In this document: positions 1 to 8,388 of the stretch, one piece after another
Layout: each line of letters begins with the position of its first letter
How positions within the stretch are numbered: the stretch's first letter is position 1
Assembly: GCA_001430745.1 (NCBI GenBank)
Contig: KQ482011.1
Location: forward strand, 339,692-349,851
Origin: Auxenochlorella pyrenoidosa
Taxonomy: Eukaryota; Chlorophyta; Trebouxiophyceae; Chlorellales; Chlorellaceae
Direction: 5' to 3'
Length of the DNA stretch: 10,160 nucleotides
The notes under the pieces: model-generated
What the model was told of the DNA's origin: nothing
The model's input: only the letters and a program-made list of their open reading frames with translations
The model's database searches: none
Position numbers and translations under genes: made by a program

Positions 1-1671
1 CGGGGGCTGCTGCGGCTACGGCGGTGCCGTTGTCGGCCCCCTGAGGCACCAGGGGCAGGTACCTGCAATGACAGCCCGAGAGGAAAGAAGGGCACGGCAT
101 GAGGGCGAGGGCAGCACGCACACAAGAGGAGCGCCAGCTCTGCCCCCTCACCAGGCTGGCCGGCGAAGGGCAATGATGTGTCACAAGGCCCCCGTGCCCG
201 GCCGGCCGGACTGTATTCACCATGGCAGGCGCACATTGGAAAATGAAAAGAACAGGAACATGAACCAAAACAAAAACTGTTCAAATTGCAAGGTTTTTAC
301 TCTAACTTCCCCTAGTCTACCTATTTTTTCAGCCCACCTGAAGATGTCGTTGAGCACGTAGTAGCCCTTCTCCTGCACCGCCAGGAAGAAGGTCTGCACA
401 AAGGGGCGCTTGGGCCCGGGGGGGCGCTGCATGATGCCGGTCACCTGCACCACAACACCGCCGCCCAGGGAATACTGCAGGGGTGGGTGGGTGGGGGGGC
501 GAGACGCAGAAAGGCAAGGTGAGTGTGTGGGTGTGGTGGGTTCGCCCCAGCCGCCTGCCAGAGGGCATGCGGCGGATGCGCAACCGCTTCCCGCCCCATG
601 GCCAGCTTTGCAAGATATCTCTGAGCACGGGGGGCGACGCTTGATGGACGCAGCACACAGCAGAGGTGCATGTGCCAGCGCGCAGGCGCTGCAGCGCAGG
701 CGCTCTGCCCGCCACCAGACAGGTGCCTAGCTGCGGCGCCTGCGCGCTGGCACATGCACCCCTGCTGTTAGCTGCGTCCAACAAGCATCGCCCCGCGGAC
801 CAGACAGGTGAATGGCCCAGCCCGCAGCCCGGACACAGGCAGGCCACCCACCTGGGAGTCGACAAAACCTGTGGCCTTTGGGCCTGGTACAAGCCTTTGG
901 GCGATAAGTTGTTGAACTAGACTAGACTGGGCACCCACCTGGGAGTCGACTGTGTAGATCTCGGTCGAGGTGTCTTCATAGCCCAACTCCATGACAAGGT
1001 CGTGGATGGTCTGCAAGGGGGCCAAGGGGCAAGAGGCGGAGCAAGGGGCAAGAGGTGGGGCAAGGGGCAAGAGGCGGGGGAGGTGACCGTCCAGGCAATG
1101 CAACGCATGTGCCCCATCGGGAGGCCGGCAGCACGTGGAAGAGTCCGCGCATGCCTCGGATGCTGCTGCGGCCAGTCGGCTGCGGCGCAGAGACGGAGCG
1201 CTGGTGGACGGCACATGGGGCGCCAGGCAGGCATGCTGCGCAACGGGCGGCGACGAGCGCTGCGTGCTGTCGCGACCTGCCCGGCACTTTCCCCGCAGGC
1301 GCCCACCTTCTGGCCGGTGGCTTGCTTGGAATAGAAGCCCTCGGGGCGCATGTCGCCATAGGTGAGGGTGGACGAGTCAGAGTAGAACCGGTGCAGGTGC
1401 TTGGGGGAGGCATGCTGCACTGTGTAGTACTGAGACACGAACTGGTTGCCCACCTGCGCGGCAGGCGGGCGTGGTTTGACCGGGGCGACTGCTGTTTGAC
1501 CGGGCAACAGGGCAGGGAGCCTCTGTGCAGGCAGGGGTGCGGCCAGGTGCAGGAGCTGCAGCAAACGGGGAGCCCGGTGCTCACCGCCTGGGCGGGCGTG
1601 TCCATCGGCGGCAGCGCTGCCTGAGGCGCCACCTGCTGCGCTGCTGCCTGGGGCGGCGCCGCTGTGGCCAT
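1..1671 (-). CDS. NTF2-domain protein, G3BP/Rasputin type (5 exons, 3' end outside window)
   Basis: Exons on the minus strand are 1671-1585, 1453-1307, 1010-939, 474-338 and 62-1; they join without a frame break into 168 residues and continue past the left edge. Residues 1-29 are an Ala/Gln/Pro-rich leader starting with MATAAPPQA. Residues 30-148 read as an NTF2 domain: GNQFVSQYYTVQHASPKHLH, then HRFYSDSSTL, then IHDLVMELGYEDTSTEI, then FVQTFFLAVQEKGYYVLNDI. This order and the 'FVQTFFLA...GYYVLNDIFR' strand pair are typical of the N-terminal NTF2 domain of G3BP-like plant and animal RNA-binding proteins, which usually carry an RRM and RGG tail further on; that part would lie outside the window. 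The family acts in cytoplasmic RNP and stress granules. Introns 1-3 are phase 0 and intron 4 is phase 2 (AG|G gives Arg148). All donors are GT and all acceptors AG. The start is the first ATG of the open frame. The RRM is inferred, not seen. Plain NTF2 is less likely because of the leader and the G3BP-like strands. Confidence 0.85.
475..938 (-). other. Intron 3 of the NTF2-domain gene, repeat-rich
   Basis: This 464-nt intron has a GTGGGT donor at 938-933 and a CTGCAG acceptor ending at 475. It is the longest intron of the gene and holds two unusual structures annotated separately: a second copy of the exon 3/donor junction and a long inverted repeat. The first 87 nt are open in the frame of exon 3. 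Confidence 0.8.
635..790. repeat. Long imperfect inverted repeat (60-bp arms, 36-bp loop) inside intron 3
   Basis: The arms are 635-694 and 731-790, with a loop at 695-730. Comparing the left arm with the reverse complement of the right arm gives 54 identities in 60 positions; 665-689 pairs perfectly for 25 bp. Similarity continues more weakly about 10 bp outward. The left arm and loop also contain a short direct repeat, gcgcaggcgct at 680-690 and 694-704. Transcribed with the host gene it would fold into a long hairpin. It could be a MITE-like remnant or a small-RNA precursor; no transposase or clear target-site duplication is visible. Confidence 0.85.
845..950 (-). repeat. 19-bp direct repeat duplicating an exon end and its splice donor
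   Basis: The 19 bases cacccacctgggagtcgac occur at 932-950 and again at 845-863, exactly 87 bp apart. On the coding (minus) strand each copy reads GTCGACTCCCAG followed by GTGGGTG, that is the codons Val-Asp-Ser-Gln and the start of intron 3. The copy at 845-863 lies inside the intron and carries an identical potential donor at 851. The interval 852-938 has 29 codons and no stop. Confidence 0.9.
1023..1079. repeat. Tandem repeat, 3 x 19 bp, in intron 2 of the NTF2-domain gene
   Basis: Three consecutive 19-bp units start at 1023, 1042 and 1061 (caaggggcaagaggcggag and near-identical copies). On the coding strand the units are C/T-rich and lie directly upstream of the exon 3 acceptor at 1011, so the repeat makes up much of the polypyrimidine tract of that splice site. 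Confidence 0.9.
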
Positions 1672-2883
1672 GGGTGCGGGATCCCTGTGATCGGGGAGAG
1701 GGCACTGAGTAAGTGAGGTGCACGCAGGGCTGCGGGGCAGGGCCGAGGAAGGACCCTCTGCACCTCTCTTGATCGGCCGATCGCGGCTCGGCACCTCACC
1801 TACGACTGCTGGGATGCTGTGGGCGCATCGGCGGACCCCGAGGCGGGGCTGGTGGAGGCCCTTGAGGAGCGGAGGCTGATCGCAGCGCAGGGCAAAAGGG
1901 AGCGGGTCGTTCAGCCGTGCTGGCCAGGAGACGTGTTGGCTGCTGCCTACCGGCGGCGATGAGCGCTAGCTGCTCCTGGCCATTCCGCTGCATCCTGCTG
2001 GGCGCGACCTGCCCAAGTGAGCAAATTCTCCCCTGCCCTGCGACATGGACATTCCCAGGGCCTGTAATGCACGATTTCCGCGCCCCAGGACCCCAAGCGC
2101 CCGCCCAGTTGGGAGGCACTTGGCTGCCGCCTGCAGAGCCCTGGCCCCGCCAAAACCGCCCTCTGACTGCAGTGGTTCTGCATGACCAGGCAAACCTGCC
2201 TCTCTGCACGAACAAAATTGGCTGCATGCTTCCATGATCTGGCTGAGTGCGGTCGGTCCAGGCCGCTAGTCGATCTCTGGACAATCCTACTGTCAGGCTC
2301 TCCGCTCTGCTCTGCTCCGGTCAAACAATGGGTCAACGCAGCATCTTAGGCACCAGTCCCACGGCAAGAGGCTCATGCTAGATCGCTGCTGCGCAGCGCT
2401 GATGTGTCAATTCGCACATGCGCTGCATGTGGCTGACCAACAGAGCTCAGCGGAGGCCTCGTGTGGCGCCACGGGCGCTCGAAGGTCCTTTCTCAATCGA
2501 GTGGTTTCCGCTGGCCAGGGCGTTCCTGATTCCCACAGCTGCAGTGCTTGCTGAAACATTTTGGGCAAGCAACACTGTGCGCTGGTGTGCAAACTCCTGC
2601 TTTCAGGCGGCATATGCACTGCAGTGTGTCGCTTCCTTGTGGGCCGGTCATCTCCTGCTACAAGGCAGCAGGGAGCAGCCCAAAGACAATCCTAGCTGCC
2701 AGCAGCAGTTTACATTCGTAAGAGAGTGACTCAAAGACAAGTACAAGTCCAGCATGGTCACGATGCGGCAGCATGCGGCTGGCACCCTGTTGCGTGATGA
2801 GCGGGTCATGGAAATTCAGCACTTGGGAGCCTGCATGCATTATCCGCCACGTTCAATCGCCACAATCATCGACTTACATCAAC
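1672..2883. promoter_or_regulatory. Divergent upstream region between the NTF2-domain and zinc-finger genes
   Basis: This 1.2-kb stretch separates two divergently oriented start codons and should hold both promoters and 5' UTRs. Open frames here are short, lack recognisable domains and occur on both strands, as expected by chance in GC-rich DNA. I see no TATA box at a convincing place, no RNA gene and no mobile element. Three GCATGC palindromes lie at 2224, 2771 and 2833. An ATG at 2754 opens a frame that overlaps the zinc-finger start out of frame and would be an upstream ORF if the transcript begins that far out. The promoter role is inferred from gene orientation only. Confidence 0.5.
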
Positions 2884-4425
2884 ATGTACAAGCGGAGGGA
2901 CTGGCTTTTCACGCACGGCGCCGACGGCGGCGGCTCCGACTCCAGCAGCTCGGACGACGAGACCAGCGGCAGCAGCAGCGAGCAGGAGGATAGCGGCAGC
3001 GAGTCGGAGAGCGAACAGGAGCAGGCGGCAGAGTCGGGTGAGCTGCCGGTGGCGGCGGCGGCGGTGGCGGGAGGCGGCAGGTGCAGGGCACTCGGAAGCC
3101 GCTCCTGCTCTACCCCCCAAGCCGCCAGCCTCAGTGCGTGCCTCCGGTCACTCCGCACCATCCACTTTTCAACTGTCCCACAGGCGACGTCTCCGGATCT
3201 GAGGAGGAGGGGTCAGAGGAGGGGGCCGGCAGCGACGGCGGCGCCGCGGCCGCGCCGGGCTCCTGGTTTGCCGCCGGCAGCGATGACGAGGGCGGCGCCC
3301 CCGCTGTGGACCTTCGCCGGCTGGAGGACCTGTCGGAGGACGAGTTCAGCGGGGCTGAGGAGGATGTGGAGGATGAGGAGCGGCTGCTCGAGCTAGGGGC
3401 GCTGCTCAGGTGGGGGGAGATCTTTCTGTCCCTGGGGAGCCTGGGGATCTTCCTTTTTCTTCTTTTTTCTTTTTCCTTCCTGTCTGCGCGGCCCCCTCCT
3501 GGTTGCTCAGACGGCCCTATGCGCTGGCTGGCCGGCTGTGGTGGCGCTGCCGCGGCTGCCTCCTGGCACGCCGGCGGTTGAGCCGCGGCTGTGCCCGTGG
3601 CTCAGCTGGGAGCGGGGATCTTGGGGGCGTTCGGCCTGCAGTCGGCAGGGCCCCCACCGCTGCAGGGCGTGCTCCTGCTTGTGGCTGCCTGCCAGCCGAA
3701 CCAATTGACCAGTTGTGCCCCTCCCCGCCGCTGACCTCCTCCCCCCCTCCCTTCCACACGCCTCCCACCCCCCTGCAGCAACTGGGCAGATGCAGAGGAA
3801 GGCCAGGCAGCCAAGGGCCGCGCCGTCAAGTGCCGCGTGTGCAGCGGCGCGCTCATCCTCAATGCAACCGCCTTTCGGCAGCACCTCGCCTCCAAGCGGC
3901 ACGCCAAGCAGCTGGCGCGGGCCCAGGCGGCAGAGGCCAGGGTTCGGGCGGCGCGGCGCGCGGCCTATGGCAGCGACGACGATTCAGAGGAGGAGGAGGG
4001 GGGCGATGCTGAGCTGGCGCAGGCGCGGCGCTGGCGCGCCTTCTGCTTTGCAGAGGACTATGAGCCAGACAGCGACGAGGAGGCGGAGACGCACCAGGAG
4101 CGGCTGCAGCGGCTGCACGCGGCGGCTGCGGCGGCCAAGGAGGCGGCGGCATCCAAGCAGGCGGCCGCCGCCAAGCGCAAGCAGGAGCGCCAGGCCCGCC
4201 GGCAGGCCAAGCAGGGAGCAGCGGCGGCGGCGGCAGCTGCAGCAAGCGACGACGGCGCCGAGGCGGGCGCGGATGCAGCCGCGGGCGGCAAGCGCAAGGC
4301 GCCGGGCGGCAAGAAGCGTCCGGGCAAGCGGCAGCGGCAGGAGATGAAGGATAAGGGTCTTTGGAAAAGCAGGGCACAGCGCAAGCAGCAGGGCAAGGGC
4401 ACAGCAGCGGTTGGGCAGCAAGGCG

Positions 4426-4464
<39 letters not shown>

Positions 4465-4715
4465 AAGAGCAGCAGCATCCATCCAAGTCCAAGCCCAGGC
4501 CTGCCAAGCAGGCTGCTGATGGCGCGCAACAGCAGGAGCAACCCAAGCAGCAGCAGAGGGCTAAGCCTGCCGGCAAGGCTGCAGCTGAGAAAGCGTCGGC
4601 GGCAGCGCCTTCAGCAGCGACAGCCAAGGCAGCAGGGCGCAATCCTTCCAAGCAGCTCCAGCATCAACAGAAGCAGCAAAATCTGAAGCCTACATCCAAG
4701 AAGAACAGGGCCTGA
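2884..4715 (+). CDS. U1-type C2H2 zinc-finger protein with acidic N-terminus and basic Gln/Lys/Ala-rich tail
   Basis: Exons 2884-3037, 3184-3409 and 3779-4715 join to a 438-residue frame (phase 1 intron G|GC, phase 2 intron AG|C). Residues 1-127 are strongly acidic and Ser-rich (for example SSSSDDETSGSSSEQED), starting with the basic patch MYKRRDW. Residues 145-168 form a single zinc finger: C145-x2-C148-x13-H162-x5-H168, with HLASKRH at the end, the spacing of U1/matrin-like fingers found in RNA-binding and ribosome-biogenesis proteins. Another acidic stretch (DDDSEEEEGGD) and the segment FCFAEDYEPDSDEEAETHQE follow. From about residue 215 the chain is basic and low-complexity, with KRKQERQARRQAKQ, KRKAPGGKKRPGKRQRQ and 12 Gln at 344-355. 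This composition suggests a nucleolar or nuclear RNA-associated protein, which is inference. The ATG at 2884 has A at -3; the frame is open upstream to an ATG at 2773, which would add 37 residues without family character. The exact orthologue is not recognised. Confidence 0.8.
4428..4463 (+). repeat. CAG trinucleotide repeat encoding polyglutamine
   Basis: Ten uninterrupted CAG codons (4428-4457) are followed by CAA and CAG, giving 12 glutamines in the basic tail of the zinc-finger protein. A pure repeat of this length is prone to change in copy number. Confidence 0.95.
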
Positions 4716-5320
4716 AGCCGTCGCTGTTTGCATGCACCCCATGCTCACTTATGCCCCATGGTGTAGGTGCCAGTCCTTGCAGCATATGCAGTGTAACCCT
4801 TGAAGCCGTGAGGTTCAGCAAGCAAGCAAGACTAGATGCTGCAGGGTTACGCCACAAAGGCAAAGCACTGCGCTGGGCATGCCACAGGTGGAAAGATTGT
4901 CTGAGAGTGCATGCGTGCATGGGAAGTCTTCTGAAGGCTGCGTAGGCATGCCTTGTATTGTGGATGCTGTGAGGCTTGAATTTGCGCGGCGCCATTCCCA
5001 TGCTTACTTTTGGGACAGTTGCCAACAAGCCGTTGTTGTGCTGCCCACCCTTCAGACTATCCTGCTCGGGAGCCTTAACTCCTGAGGTGCTTGCAGGCGC
5101 ACATGGGATTCAATGCAAGCAGGCAGGGTACCTGGTAGATAGGTACTACAGGTAGATGTGAACACAAGGCTGTTCAAAGCACGGACTGAGGGTGCATGCA
5201 GATGGGAACACAGGCAGCGCATGCACACTGATGGCCAGTCAAGTTTATGGCTAGTCATGGTCAGCGTGGGCAGGCTCCAAGCACCCGAGCACTGCAGTGA
5301 GGGTTGCTGGATCCTCAGGC
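4716..5320. other. Convergent 3' region between the zinc-finger and SAND-domain genes
   Basis: Both neighbours end here, so the 605 bp should be 3' UTRs and spacer. No coding segment, tRNA or mobile element is evident. It is less GC-rich than the genes and holds six of the window's GCATGC palindromes (4730, 4877, 4909, 4946, 5194, 5219). Short local repeats are also present: gtgcatgc/gcatgcac as an inverted pair at 5192-5199 and 5219-5226, and two near-identical 11-mers at 5231-5241 and 5247-5257. No TTACA (minus-strand TGTAA) was seen for the SAND gene. Confidence 0.6.
4792..4796 (+). terminator. TGTAA polyadenylation signal
   Basis: TGTAA is the usual poly(A) signal of chlorophyte nuclear genes. 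Here it begins 77 nt after the TGA stop of the zinc-finger gene, a plausible 3' UTR distance. A five-base motif can occur by chance, so this rests on position and on the algal assignment. Confidence 0.55.
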
Positions 5321-7738
5321 TCAGCCGAGGCGCTTGATCAAGTCGATGGCCACCTGAAGCACCACAGCTGCTGCCCCCAACAGAGGCCCGCGTGCTGCCG
5401 GGCCCGCAGAGGCTGCCCGCGGGCCCGCCAGTAGCCACAGCTGCAGCTCCAGCGGTGTGCCATGCTTGCTGGGCTCGCCCACTGATGGGAGCGGGAGGGG
5501 GGAGGGCAGGCAAGGCCATCCTTCACTCTTGTGCCTGCTGCAGGCTGTCAATGTTGCTGACAACCTGTGCTTCCTCGCTTTGAAGCCAAGGCACCGTCGT
5601 GCAGGCAGCATCCTGCGCCGTGACATCATCCTAACGCTGCCTCTGAAGGTTCCGGGGGCCCGCTGCTAGCGCCACATCCCGGGCCATCCAAGGCCCACAC
5701 CCTCCCTCCGCAAGCAGCCGCCCCCCACACCGCTGAAGCTCTCCAGGCTCAGCCGCAGCTCGTCTGCCGCCCCAGCCACCCGCTCCAGCAGCGCCACAGA
5801 GCCGTCGCCGCCCCCGCCGCTGCCGGGAGCAGCGCCCTTGGGGACCACCAGAAAGAGCTCCACGCCGCGCGGCTGCCCGGTAGCATCCTGCAGGGCAGCC
5901 CGGATGGCACGGAACAATGCCTGTCAGGCTGCAGTGTCCAAAAGAACTGGATTGACGCGCCGGCCTCAAGGTGTTATGCCCAGGCAGGGTGGCAATGCTG
6001 TCAGCGGCGGGCAGGGTGCCAGCTGCCGTCAGGGGAAGGGGCAGGCTGGGCAGGCAGCCAAGAGCAGGCCGGCTGCTTGCCTTCAAAATCTTCAGTGAGG
6101 AGCAGCGCAGCTGCGGGGCCTGAGCGGCCGGCTGAGGAGCCTGCTGCGGGGCCGGCTGCTGCGCCTGCTGGGCACGAGGCGGCCGGCCCGCCGGGCGCTT
6201 GGCCGGCGGCTCCTCTCCCTGCTGCGCCTGCTGTGCCTGCTGCTGCGCACGTGGCGGCCGACCCCGCGGGCGCTTGGCCGGCAGAGCCTCCTCATCTTGT
6301 TCTGCTTCGACGTCCTGCTGCTGCTGCCGCTTGTTTCGCTTGGCAGGCGGTTTGCCTCCGCGCTCCTGTTCCTGCTGCGCTGCCACTTGCTTGTTTGAGG
6401 CAGGGGGAGGGTGGATGTGCAGCTGCGTGCCAAAGCCTGCACGCGGGGCGGCGGCACGGCGCGGCACCACGCGTCGCGCACCCTCGCCCTCTGTGCTGCC
6501 AGGGCTGCCTGCCTCTGCCGCTGCCGCAGCTGCGGCACGCCTGCGCCCCGGGGCAGGCACGACGGGTGCGGCGGGGGACGCCTCAGCAGCCTGCTCGTCT
6601 TCCTCGCTGCCGCTGCTGCTGTCCCTGCTGCTGCTGTCCCCACTGTCGGCGCTGCTGCTCTCCTCGCTGCTGCTCTCCTCCCTGCTGCTGCTGACCTGGC
6701 GGGCGGCCGCCCCGGCCGCCGCCAGCGCTGCCGCCACCTGGCCCTGGGACGGCGGCGGCGAGCCCCCAGCCCCTCCGGCGAGGCCCTCCAGCCCGGCCTG
6801 GCTGCTGCTCGCGCCCGAGGACGAGCGGCGGGGCCCCTCCTCCAGCCCGTGCTCTGCTTCCGTGGGCGTGCCCAGCAGCTGGCGCTGCCGCGCCGCCTCC
6901 AGCAGCACACCAAGCCGGTCGCTGCCTTCTGTGTCGGAGCCGGCGGCGGCGGTGGGGCCGCCGCTGCCTGGCTGCGAGCCGCGGCTGCGCTGGGAGGGGC
7001 GCGCCTCTCCATGCTCCTCCATCCACTTGCCCAGTTGTTGCCCTGGGGGAGAGGCAAGCAGGTGGGCAGGCAGGTAGACATGGTGAGTGCCACCTTGGAG
7101 AGCTCTCTGCAGCACCAAGCAGTAAGCGGGCGAGATGGCAGGCAGCCTGCCCAACTGGCTGCGGTGCAGCAGGCCAGCCGTCGGGTGCGTGCTCCCCAGC
7201 AGGCTTCCCTCTCACCAGACGCCTTGATCCTGATGCTGGCCTTGGGCTTGCGATTGCTGGCCTTGCCGCCATGGCGCTCATACTCGCCCTGACACAAGTG
7301 GACATGAACCAGGGGCGCTCTTCGTCAAGAGTTCATGCGCAGGCAGGAAGCTTGCATCGCTCCACTGTACAGTGCGCATTGCACCAAGCAGCCTGGGGCT
7401 TATTTCAGCTCATCGGCCACACCACCACCCTGTGGCAGCATGCATCTTAGTGTGGGTGCTCACCAGGGACAGCCAGCCGGCGCTGGCGGCGCGGCACTCC
7501 TCGCAAGAGCAGCGGATTGCGCGCTGCGTTAGGTCAAACAGACCCTCCTTGGGACCGCACACCACCTGCAGTGCGATCGAGGGCAGACACGGGGGCTGGG
7601 CTATGCTGGGCGAGATAGCCAGCATTGCTTGCGGAAGGCAACGCAACAGGTGCAGCATCAGCGCTACTCAGGGGCCATTGGTCCCTGCTGCTTCCGGCCC
7701 CCTCTGCTCACCTCCACCTGTCCTTTTCCAGCCCGCAT
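5321..7738 (-). CDS. SAND-domain protein with two AT-hooks, probable DNA-binding/chromatin protein
   Basis: Exons on the minus strand are 7738-7712, 7565-7464, 7288-7216, 7042-6081, 5920-5731 and 5481-5321. They give 504 residues from ATG to TGA. Residues 8-78 fit a SAND fold: VEVVCGPKEGLFDL, then IRCSCEECR, then EYERHGGKASNRKPKASIRI, then QQLGKWMEEHG. This matches the pattern Cys-Gly...F-E-x-x-Gly-Gly...K-x-S-I-R...L-x-x-W-M-E-x-x-G shared by SAND factors and, in plants and algae, ULTRAPETALA- and VARL-type proteins. A Ser/Glu/Asp-rich region follows (about 180-220), then a KRNKR patch (302-306, possible nuclear signal), and two AT-hooks, KRPRGRPPR (324-332) and KRPAGRPPR (349-357). The C-terminal 115 residues (389-504) look folded but are not recognised. 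AT-hooks bind the minor groove and SAND domains bind DNA or chromatin, so a nuclear role is inferred. Exon 1 codes only 9 residues; it is chosen because its GTGAGC donor and phase extend the SAND strand directly. The last intron uses a weak GTGTGG donor; if it is not spliced, the frame ends at 5666. Confidence 0.75.
5921..6080 (-). other. GC-AG intron (intron 4 of the SAND-domain gene)
   Basis: The 3' edge of the large exon reads AAG|GCAAGC, with no GT at or near the junction, and the acceptor ends GACAG at 5921. This is the consensus shape of the minor GC-AG intron class. The join is phase 0 and continues a sensible sequence (LKILK then ALFRAIRAALQDA). Confidence 0.6.
6174..6275 (-). repeat. 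Duplicated AT-hook module in the SAND-domain gene
   Basis: The two AT-hook segments, 6275-6249 and 6200-6174 on the coding strand, share the flanking pattern PAKRPxGRPPRAQQ and are spaced 75 bp (25 codons) apart. Codon-level similarity is high, which suggests a local tandem duplication of one module. Confidence 0.75.
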
Positions 7739-8388
7739 TGCGCAACTCTTTGAAAGGCTTTAAATTTGGACACGCTGAAAAGCTGGCGCACTGCGGGGCC
7801 GGTCGTGTGTTGCGGCGCCCGACTAGGGAGCGGCGTCTTGGAAGGGTGAAGGCTCAGGCCGGCGACAGGCGACGACAGGAGATGCTGCGGGACCTCAGGA
7901 GCTGCCTAAGCCCTTGCGGGAGGGCTGAGCGGCCAGCAGGAGCGGGGAGCGAAAAGGCAACCGCCCTTGGGGCTGCAGGCGCTGGCAGCGGCCGCTGTCG
8001 GCGATCCACAGCTGGATCGTACTCGACAAGACGAGCAACGCCGCCTTGGCGCTTTAGTGAGCGCCTTGGAAAGGTTGGGCCCGCCGCATGGCCACAAGAC
8101 AGTCTTGCAGCTGCGCCCATCAGCATCACAGTCTCGATCAGGGCCTACTTGAGCTGTGGGGAAAGCTCGAAGACCTTTGCCGCTCCCACCTGCAAGCAGC
8201 CAAGCCTTGCCCGCGCGCGCACTCCTGAGACCCTCTCTGCACAAGGCTCCGCTGGGTCACGTGCCTGTGAATCTCAAGCAGGCAACCTAACCATCTCAAC
8301 AGCGGGCCCACGGCTGCACAACCCCGCCGCTTGCCGCCGCCTCGCAACCTGCTCCGTTGCATAGACCTCTTTTTGCTGCCTGCAACAT
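7739..8388. promoter_or_regulatory. Divergent upstream region between the SAND-domain and VHL-domain genes
   Basis: Start codons at 7738 (minus) and 8389 (plus) face away from each other across 650 bp. A long plus-strand open frame crosses this region but has no domain character and I treat it as chance. Visible elements are an AT-rich patch (ctttaaattt, 7757-7766) close to the SAND start, a short stem ggcgct/agcgcc near 8048-8065, and a CACGTG palindrome at 8258-8263, about 125 bp upstream of the VHL ATG. CACGTG is the core of the G-box/E-box bound by bZIP and bHLH factors. Regulatory use is inferred. Confidence 0.45.
8258..8263. promoter_or_regulatory. CACGTG (G-box/E-box core)
   Basis: A perfect palindromic CACGTG lies in the likely promoter of the VHL-domain gene. 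Plant and algal bZIP and bHLH factors recognise this core. Another copy occurs within intron 2 of the same gene near 8919, so chance occurrence is possible. Confidence 0.3.

Noticed and set aside
540..560. GGGTTCGCCCC resembling a tRNA T-arm
   Set aside because: No acceptor stem, anticodon arm or D-arm can be built around it, and it sits inside an intron.
635..790. Inverted repeat as a CRISPR or terminator structure
   Set aside because: There is only one pair of arms and no spacer periodicity, the genome is eukaryotic, and the hairpin lies mid-intron.
1055..1624. 189-codon plus-strand open frame
   Set aside because: It covers exon 2 and introns of the NTF2-domain gene on the wrong strand and has no recognisable family.
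1796..2284. 162-codon minus-strand open frame as a 5' extension of the NTF2-domain gene
   Set aside because: It shows no similarity to any family, and exon 1 at 1671 already supplies a start codon in frame with the domain.
2754..2993. 79-codon frame as an upstream ORF of the zinc-finger gene
   Set aside because: It could matter only if the transcript starts before 2754, which the sequence does not show; it is mentioned in the promoter entry but not annotated.
3859..4651. Minus-strand open frames with poly-Leu, poly-Cys and poly-Ala runs
   Set aside because: They are antisense to the zinc-finger exon and its CAG repeat; poly-Leu and poly-Cys are simply complementary reads of CAG and GCA repeats.
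6199..7292. Two overlapping plus-strand open frames of about 290 codons
   Set aside because: They are antisense to the large SAND exon. Their poly-Ser/Leu/Cys and Ala/Arg runs are the shadows of CAG/GAG/GCC-rich codons in the real frame.
7372..8364. 330-codon plus-strand open frame
   Set aside because: It runs over intron and exon sequence of the SAND gene on the opposite strand and the divergent spacer, has no domain, and shows the Arg/Ala/Ser composition of chance frames in GC-rich DNA.
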